Assembly: GCA_003343905.1 (NCBI GenBank)
Contig: QAKI01000063.1
Coordinates: 132,815-196,814, forward strand
Direction: 5' to 3'
Source: Subdoligranulum variabile
GTDB lineage: Bacteria; Bacillota; Clostridia; Oscillospirales; Ruminococcaceae
DNA length: 64,000 bases
Positions 57,601 to 64,000 of this stretch are shown here, one piece after another (position 1 is the stretch's first letter; each line of letters starts with the position of its first letter). The translations under genes were made by a program, and so were the position numbers. The notes beneath the pieces were generated by a model. That model was not told the DNA's origin. It did not search any database and worked only from the letters and a program-made list of their open reading frames with translations.

Positions 57601-58572
57601 GTGGCCGAGATGCGCTGGTTGTTCATCATCAACCCGACCGCCGGAAAGGTCGATGCCAGCGTCAGCCTGATGCCGCGCATCCGCGCGGCGGCGGCGCGCG
57701 CCGGGATCGAACCGTCCATCGTTGTGACGCGCCACGCAGGGCACGCCAGAGAGATCACGGCGGCCTGCGCCGAAAGCGGGGAAGAGGTCCGCGTTTACGC
57801 CTGCGGCGGGGACGGGACCATGAACGAAGTGTTGCAGGCGGCAGCCGGGAAAGAACGGGTCGCCGTCGGCTGCATCCCCTGCGGCAGCGGGAACGACTAT
57901 GTGCGCAATTTCGGCACCCAGGCGGATTTTTTGGATCTGGACGCGCAGTTCGCGGCTGAATGCCGCCAGGCCGACCTGATCCGCACGCCGCAGGGGTACG
58001 GCATCGATATCTACGCCGCCGGGATCGACGCACAGGTGGCCAACGGCATCGCCAAATGGCGCCGCGTGCCGCTGTGCGGCGGTACGACGGCCTACACGCT
58101 TTCCATTTTGGAAGCGGCGTGCAGCACCTTCCGCCACCGGCTGCGTATCCAGACGGATCAGGGCGAGATGGAAGGCATATACATGATGCTGGCGGTATGC
58201 AACGCGCAGATGTACGGCGGCGGCTACTGCGCCGCCCCCTACGCCAGCATGGACGACGGCCTGCTGGACGTGGTGCTGCTCAAGCCGGTGCCGCGGCTGA
58301 AACTGGCCGGTTTGCTGAAAGGGTACCGCCAGGGGCGTCATCTGGCCCCGGACGGCACGGTGGAAGCGCCGTTCCGCCCGTATATGACGTTTTTGCGCAC
58401 CAGTCAGATCGACATCCGGGTGCTGGATGAAAAGCCGCTGATCGCCACGCTGGACGGGGAATGTTCCCCGCAGATGCATCTGCACGCGGAGGTGGCGCGG
58501 CGCGGCGTCCGTATCCTGCTGCCGCCGGAACTTGCACGAAACACACCTGTATTGCAGGTTATGGGAGAGTAA
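57601..58572 (+). CDS. Diacylglycerol kinase-family lipid kinase
   Basis: A 323-residue soluble lipid kinase of the DagK/YegS type. The N-terminal FIINPTAGK, the nucleotide-binding CGGDGTMNEVLQA and CGSGNDYVRNFG are the expected motifs. The C-terminal beta-sandwich includes YASMDDGLLDVVLL, conserved in DgkB. GTG 57601 is close to GGGAGA; ATG 57610 with GGGGGTGG upstream is an equally likely start. DgkB phosphorylates diacylglycerol released during lipoteichoic acid synthesis. Whether this member does so is inference. It is 2 bp from lon. Confidence 0.9.
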   Translation: MAEMRWLFIINPTAGKVDASVSLMPRIRAAAARAGIEPSIVVTRHAGHAREITAACAESGEEVRVYACGGDGTMNEVLQAAAGKERVAVGCIPCGSGNDYVRNFGTQADFLDLDAQFAAECRQADLIRTPQGYGIDIYAAGIDAQVANGIAKWRRVPLCGGTTAYTLSILEAACSTFRHRLRIQTDQGEMEGIYMMLAVCNAQMYGGGYCAAPYASMDDGLLDVVLLKPVPRLKLAGLLKGYRQGRHLAPDGTVEAPFRPYMTFLRTSQIDIRVLDEKPLIATLDGECSPQMHLHAEVARRGVRILLPPELARNTPVLQVMGE

Positions 58573-58574
58573 AT

Positions 58575-61016
<2,442 letters not shown>

Positions 61017-61027
61017 AAGGATTTGCC

Positions 61028-61630
61028 ATGAACTGGAACAACTGCGAATTTTTGGCCTCCTATGGCCTGTCCCGTCAGCTGCCGGTCAGCGACCGGCCGG
61101 AGATCGTGTTCTCCGGCCGGTCCAACGTGGGCAAATCCAGTCTGATCAACAAGCTGTGCAGCCGCAAAAGCCTGGCGCGGGTAAGCTCCACGCCGGGCAA
61201 AACGGCTACCATCAATTTTTACCGGGTGGACACCGCCTATCTGGTGGACCTGCCGGGCTACGGCTATGCCAAGGTGTCCAACGCCGACCGGGCGCGGTGG
61301 GACGAACTCATCAACAGCTATTTTGAAGCGGACCGCGCCCTCTGCCTGCTGGTCCAACTGCTGGACTGCCGTCATGCGCCCAGCGCCGACGACGTGCAGA
61401 TGTTGGAATACCTGCATTATCACGGCATCCCGTTCGTTGCTGCGCTGACAAAGGCGGACAAGCTGAAAAAATCACAGAAGGCTGCCTGCCAGGCCGAATT
61501 TGAGCAGATCTGCGCGCCCTACGGCTGCCGGGCGGTATTCCTGACCAGCGCCGAGAAGGGCGACGGCGTGGAAGCCCTGCACCTTTGCCTGGAACAGCAC
61601 CTGAATGGGGATGGCGGCAATGGCGTATAA
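61028..61630 (+). CDS. engB: Ribosome biogenesis GTPase EngB/YihA
   Basis: A 200-residue small GTPase (YsxC in Bacillus) needed for 50S maturation. G1 is GRSNVGKS at residues 30-37 and G2 is in STPGKTATINFY. G3 is DLPGYG, G4 TKADK and G5 TSAEK. ATG 61028 lies 5 nt after AAAGGA; the earlier GTG at 61013 overlaps the lon stop and is less likely. lon-engB adjacency is a classic Firmicutes arrangement. It overlaps the methyltransferase gene by 11 bp. Confidence 0.95.
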   Translation: MNWNNCEFLASYGLSRQLPVSDRPEIVFSGRSNVGKSSLINKLCSRKSLARVSSTPGKTATINFYRVDTAYLVDLPGYGYAKVSNADRARWDELINSYFEADRALCLLVQLLDCRHAPSADDVQMLEYLHYHGIPFVAALTKADKLKKSQKAACQAEFEQICAPYGCRAVFLTSAEKGDGVEALHLCLEQHLNGDGGNGV

Positions 61631-62381
61631 CGAGTTTGCCTATTTTTATGATGAATTCAACAGCGCGGCAGATTATGACGCGCTCTTTCGTTATGTGCAG
61701 GGGGAGCTGGCGGCCCACGGGATCACCGACGGCATCCTGGCCGATCTGGGCTGCGGCACCGGGGACCTGACCCTGATGCTGACCCAGGCCGGGTATGATG
61801 TGATTGGGATCGACCGCTCGGAAGAAATGCTCAGCGTTCTGCGGGAAAAGGCGGACGAACTGGGCCTTACCGGCCGGTTGCTGCTGCTGCGCCAGGACCT
61901 GCTGGAACTGGACCTGTACGGGACCATCCGGGCGGCGGTTTCGACCTTTGACACCTTCAGCCATATCGGGCCGCTGGAACGCTTTGAGCAGGCGATCCGC
62001 AAGGCTGCCTACTTTATGGAAAAAGGCGGCGTGTTCCTGTTCGATTTAAACACGCCTTATAAGTATGAAAAGATCCTGGCGGGGCAGAGCTTTGATATTG
62101 AAGCGGAGGACGCCCTCTGCCACTGGACCAACCGCTATGACGAAGCGGAAGGGCGCGTCGGGATCCAAATCGACATCGACTACCTTGATACGGGGGAGCA
62201 CTTCCGGGAAGCCTTCTATGAATACAGCTACCCGCTGCCGACGGTGCTGGCGCTGCTGGAACGCTACGGTTTCCAGGTGGCGCGCCTTGCCGACGGTGAG
62301 GACTTCGGCCCTGTGCGCCCCGACAGCCCGCGGTGGATCATCACGGCGGTCAAACAATATACCCAGGAGGAAAAAGAATAA
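61620..62381 (+). CDS. Class I SAM-dependent methyltransferase
   Basis: A 253-residue methyltransferase. The SAM-binding motif I is ILADLGCGTGDLTLML and the second acidic strand is VIGIDRSEEML. The family starts YNEFAYFYDEFN, so ATG 61620 is used; ATG 61605 in frame would add five residues. The substrate is not inferable, but members of this Bacillus YqeM-like group are often next to lon-engB or hslO. Its start lies inside engB, so translation is probably coupled; hslO follows directly with no spacer (stop 62379-62381, start 62382). Confidence 0.87.
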   Translation: MAYNEFAYFYDEFNSAADYDALFRYVQGELAAHGITDGILADLGCGTGDLTLMLTQAGYDVIGIDRSEEMLSVLREKADELGLTGRLLLLRQDLLELDLYGTIRAAVSTFDTFSHIGPLERFEQAIRKAAYFMEKGGVFLFDLNTPYKYEKILAGQSFDIEAEDALCHWTNRYDEAEGRVGIQIDIDYLDTGEHFREAFYEYSYPLPTVLALLERYGFQVARLADGEDFGPVRPDSPRWIITAVKQYTQEEKE

Positions 62382-63293
62382 ATGGAACAGAACCATAATA
62401 TGCTGCGCGGCATTTCGGAAAACGGCGGCATCGTATTCTACGGCGTGGATTCCACCGAGATCGTGCGGGAGATGGAGCGCCTGCACAAGACCAGTGCCGT
62501 GACGACGGCGGCGCTAGGGCGCCTGCTGACGGCGGCTTCCATGATGGGCATCATGCTCAAGAGCACCCGCGACTCCGTCACCCTGCAGGTCCGCGGCGGC
62601 GGCCCTGCGGGGCGTCTGCTGGCGGTTTCTGACGGGACGGGCAACGTCAAGGGCTATGTGGAACACCCGGTCGTGGAACTTCCGCCGCGGGCGGACGGCC
62701 ATCTGGACGTGGGGAGCGCCGTGGGCAAGGACGGCACGCTGGACGTGATCCGTGACCTTGGCATGCGGGAACCCTATGTGGGCCAGGTGCCGCTGACCTC
62801 CGGCGAGATCGCGGAGGATGTCACCACGTATTTTGCCATCAGTGAGCAGGTGCCCACCGTCTGCGCACTGGGCGTGCTGGTGGATACCGACCTCAGCGTT
62901 CGCTGTGCGGGCGGTTTTATCGTGCAGCTTCTGCCCGGCGCGACCGAGCAGGAGATCGACATGCTGGAACGCAACATCAAAGCCATGCCCAGCGTCACCG
63001 CGATGCTGGAACAGGGCAAGACGGTGCGCGATATGCTGGATATGGCCCTGCAGGGATTCCAGCCGGATATTCTGGACAGCTACCATGTGACCTACCGCTG
63101 CGACTGCAGCAGGGAACGGGTGGAGACCATGCTGCGCAGCCTGGGCCGCAGCGAAGTAGAAAAATTACGCGACGAAGACCCCGTTGCAGAGGTGGACTGC
63201 CAGTTTTGCGACAAAGTTTACCGTGTGGACCTGGCGGAGCTGCTGAAAAATTGGCCTGCCAGCGATGAAAAAATCGAAGAAAAAAAGAACTGA
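62382..63293 (+). CDS. hslO: Redox-regulated chaperone Hsp33
   Basis: A 303-residue holdase activated by oxidation. The zinc-binding cysteines form the C-x-C (Cys240, Cys242) and C-x-x-C (Cys273, Cys276) pairs of the redox switch. The N-terminal part begins MLRGISENGGIVFYGVDSTEIV and includes SVTLQVRGGGPAGRLLAVSDGTGNVKGYV. All four zinc cysteines are intact, so redox control should be retained. The gene ends just before the tRNA array promoter. Rubrerythrin (56199) is another oxidative-stress gene in the neighbourhood. Confidence 0.95.
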   Translation: MEQNHNMLRGISENGGIVFYGVDSTEIVREMERLHKTSAVTTAALGRLLTAASMMGIMLKSTRDSVTLQVRGGGPAGRLLAVSDGTGNVKGYVEHPVVELPPRADGHLDVGSAVGKDGTLDVIRDLGMREPYVGQVPLTSGEIAEDVTTYFAISEQVPTVCALGVLVDTDLSVRCAGGFIVQLLPGATEQEIDMLERNIKAMPSVTAMLEQGKTVRDMLDMALQGFQPDILDSYHVTYRCDCSRERVETMLRSLGRSEVEKLRDEDPVAEVDCQFCDKVYRVDLAELLKNWPASDEKIEEKKN

Positions 63294-63323
63294 AAAAAAA
63301 TATAAAAAGTGTAGAAAAAACGC

Positions 63324-63352
63324 TTGACAAATGAGCCGCAGTTGGATATAAT
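63324..63352 (+). promoter_or_regulatory. Promoter of the tRNA array
   Basis: Consensus TTGACA (63324-63329), 17-bp spacer, consensus TATAAT (63347-63352), about 50 bp upstream of the first tRNA. Confidence 0.93.
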
Positions 63353-63365
63353 AATACCCGTCGCC

Positions 63366-63394
63366 CGGAGAGAGCGGCTGAGAAAAACTCTCCG
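63366..63394 (+). other. Leader hairpin of the tRNA transcript
   Basis: CGGAGAG (63366-63372) pairs with CTCTCCG (63388-63394) just before the first tRNA; possibly a processing signal. Confidence 0.4.
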
Positions 63395-63402
63395 ACTTAT
63401 AT

Positions 63403-63478
63403 GCGGCCGTAGCTCATCTGGTAGAGCGCCACCTTGCCAAGGTGGAGGTAGCGAGTTCGAGCCTCGTCGGCCGCTCCA
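63403..63478 (+). tRNA. tRNA-Gly (GCC), first copy
   Basis: A 76-nt cloverleaf with acceptor GCGGCCG/CGGCCGC and anticodon GCC in the CTTGCCA loop. CCA is encoded. Sequence identical to 63757-63832. Confidence 0.96.
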
Positions 63479-63482
63479 TTGC

Positions 63483-63558
63483 GGAAGTTTAGCTCAGCTG
63501 GGAGAGCATCTGCCTTACAAGCAGAGGGTCAGCGGTTCGAGCCCGTTAACTTCCACCA
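63483..63558 (+). tRNA. tRNA-Val (TAC)
   Basis: A 76-nt cloverleaf; acceptor GGAAGTT/AACTTCC, anticodon TAC in loop CTTACAA, CCA encoded. Confidence 0.95.
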
Positions 63559-63563
63559 CATGT

Positions 63564-63640
63564 GGCCCGGTAGTTCAGTTGGTTAGAACGCTAGCCTGTC
63601 ACGCTAGAGGTCGTCAGTTCGAGCCTGATTCGGGTCGCCA
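63564..63640 (+). tRNA. tRNA-Asp (GTC)
   Basis: A 77-nt cloverleaf; acceptor GGCCCGG/TCGGGTC (two wobble pairs), anticodon GTC in CTGTCAC, CCA encoded. Confidence 0.95.
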
Positions 63641-63643
63641 TTT

Positions 63644-63719
63644 GCCTCTGTAGCTCAGTCGGTAGAGCAGGGGACTGAAAATCCCCGTGTCATTGGTTCG
63701 ATTCCGATCGGAGGCACCA
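63644..63719 (+). tRNA. tRNA-Phe (GAA)
   Basis: A 76-nt cloverleaf; anticodon loop CTGAAAA between GGGGA and TCCCC, anticodon GAA, CCA encoded. Confidence 0.96.
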
Positions 63720-63756
63720 AGGTTCTTGTACATTCTACCTTAAGAATGTACATCAT

Positions 63757-63832
63757 GCGGCCGTAGCTCATCTGGTAGAGCGCCACCTTGCCAAGGTGGA
63801 GGTAGCGAGTTCGAGCCTCGTCGGCCGCTCCA
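63757..63832 (+). tRNA. tRNA-Gly (GCC), second copy
   Basis: Identical to 63403-63478, including two bases upstream (AT). A 37-bp spacer separates it from tRNA-Phe. Confidence 0.96.
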
Positions 63833-63844
63833 AACAAATAGTGG

Positions 63845-63869
63845 AAACCGGCTCCCAAAGCCGGTTTTT
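63845..63869 (+). terminator. Terminator-like hairpin within the tRNA array
   Basis: AAACCGGCT (63845-63853) pairs with AGCCGGTTT (63859-63867), loop CCCAA, T-run 63865-63869. tRNA-Cys begins only 11 bp later, so read-through or a processing role is implied. Confidence 0.7.
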
Positions 63870-63879
63870 CACTCATTAT

Positions 63880-63954
63880 GGTGACGTGGCCAAGTGGTAA
63901 GGCAAGGGTCTGCAAAACCCTCATTCACCAGTTCAAATCTGGTCGTCACCTCCA
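63880..63954 (+). tRNA. tRNA-Cys (GCA)
   Basis: A 75-nt cloverleaf; acceptor GGTGACG/CGTCACC, anticodon GCA in CTGCAAA, CCA encoded. Confidence 0.95.
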
Positions 63955-63955
63955 T

Positions 63956-63991
63956 AAGACTGTGATGAAAAAGATGTCACAGTCTTTTTTC
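63956..63991 (+). terminator. Terminator of the tRNA array
   Basis: A 10-bp perfect stem AAGACTGTGA/TCACAGTCTT (63956-63965 with 63977-63986) followed by TTTT. Confidence 0.9.
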
Positions 63992-64000
63992 TTTGTTGTA

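Overview
The window is 64 kb of GC-rich, densely packed chromosome from a Gram-positive member of the Clostridia. My best guess is an Oscillospiraceae/Ruminococcaceae lineage near Faecalibacterium, Gemmiger or Subdoligranulum. This rests on gene content and order (divIVA-ileS-lspA-rluD; hprK-murB-rapZ-whiA; rplS-lepB-ylqF-rnhB-yraN; tig-clpP-clpX; DUF421/DUF4363 next to a ger operon), on Shine-Dalgarno sites before nearly every gene and on frequent TTG/GTG starts. I ran no database search, so the taxon is inference. Nearly all of the window is single-copy chromosomal genes; I see no phage, insertion sequence or CRISPR array, and no gene-free stretch exceeds 300 bases.

Layout. 1-6.4 kb: the end of a cell-division cluster (DivIVA tail, IleS, LspA, RluD, a Cof-type HAD phosphatase, a stand-alone PTS EIIA domain). 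6.5-9.5 kb: a three-gene ABC importer of the TrpXYZ/COG2984-COG4120-COG1101 type, with a palindromic promoter and an internal attenuator-like terminator. 9.7-14.2 kb: an anchored SGNH-like protein with degenerate catalytic motifs, a YjjG-like nucleotidase and an ABC-F protein. 14.2-24.0 kb: an eight-gene surface-polysaccharide operon (DUF4422, two GT2 enzymes, a COG5610 HAD protein, a sugar epimerase, two RgpF-type proteins, a membrane acyltransferase). 24.0-33.1 kb: HPr kinase, PHP phosphatase, ROK kinase, MurB, RapZ, WhiA and DnaE, all on one strand with overlaps.

33.2-39.5 kb: phosphofructokinase, ribosomal protein L19 with a structured leader, signal peptidase I, RbgA, RNase HII, YraN, threonine synthase and a metallophosphoesterase. 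39.6-47.6 kb: trigger factor, ClpP, ClpX, a PLP aminotransferase, a SecDF fusion and NrdR. 47.5-52 kb: a minus-strand DUF421-DUF4363 pair divergent from a tricistronic GerA/GerB/GerC-type germinant-receptor operon. 52-55.4 kb (minus): DUF4358 lipoprotein, MBOAT acyltransferase and DHHW protein, likely a surface O-acylation set. 55.5-58.6 kb: Gx transporter, reverse rubrerythrin, a second DUF421 protein and a DagK-type lipid kinase. 58.6-63.3 kb: Lon, EngB, a methyltransferase and Hsp33. 63.3-64 kb: a six-gene tRNA array (Gly-Val-Asp-Phe-Gly-Cys) behind a consensus promoter.

The genes group around envelope growth (DivIVA, LspA, MurB, polysaccharide and acylation operons, SecDF, LepB), protein quality control (Tig, ClpXP, Lon, Hsp33), carbon-flux control (HprK, EIIA, ROK kinase, PfkA) and sporulation or germination (ger operon, DUF421). 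The most unusual points are a SGNH-like surface protein that has lost its catalytic Ser/His positions, an RgpF paralogue with an internal deletion of about 90 residues, a probable ATC start codon in the acyltransferase gene, perfect palindromes built into three promoters, and a terminator for secDF-nrdR buried inside the opposing DUF421 gene. I found no clear evidence of a wholly new biological system.
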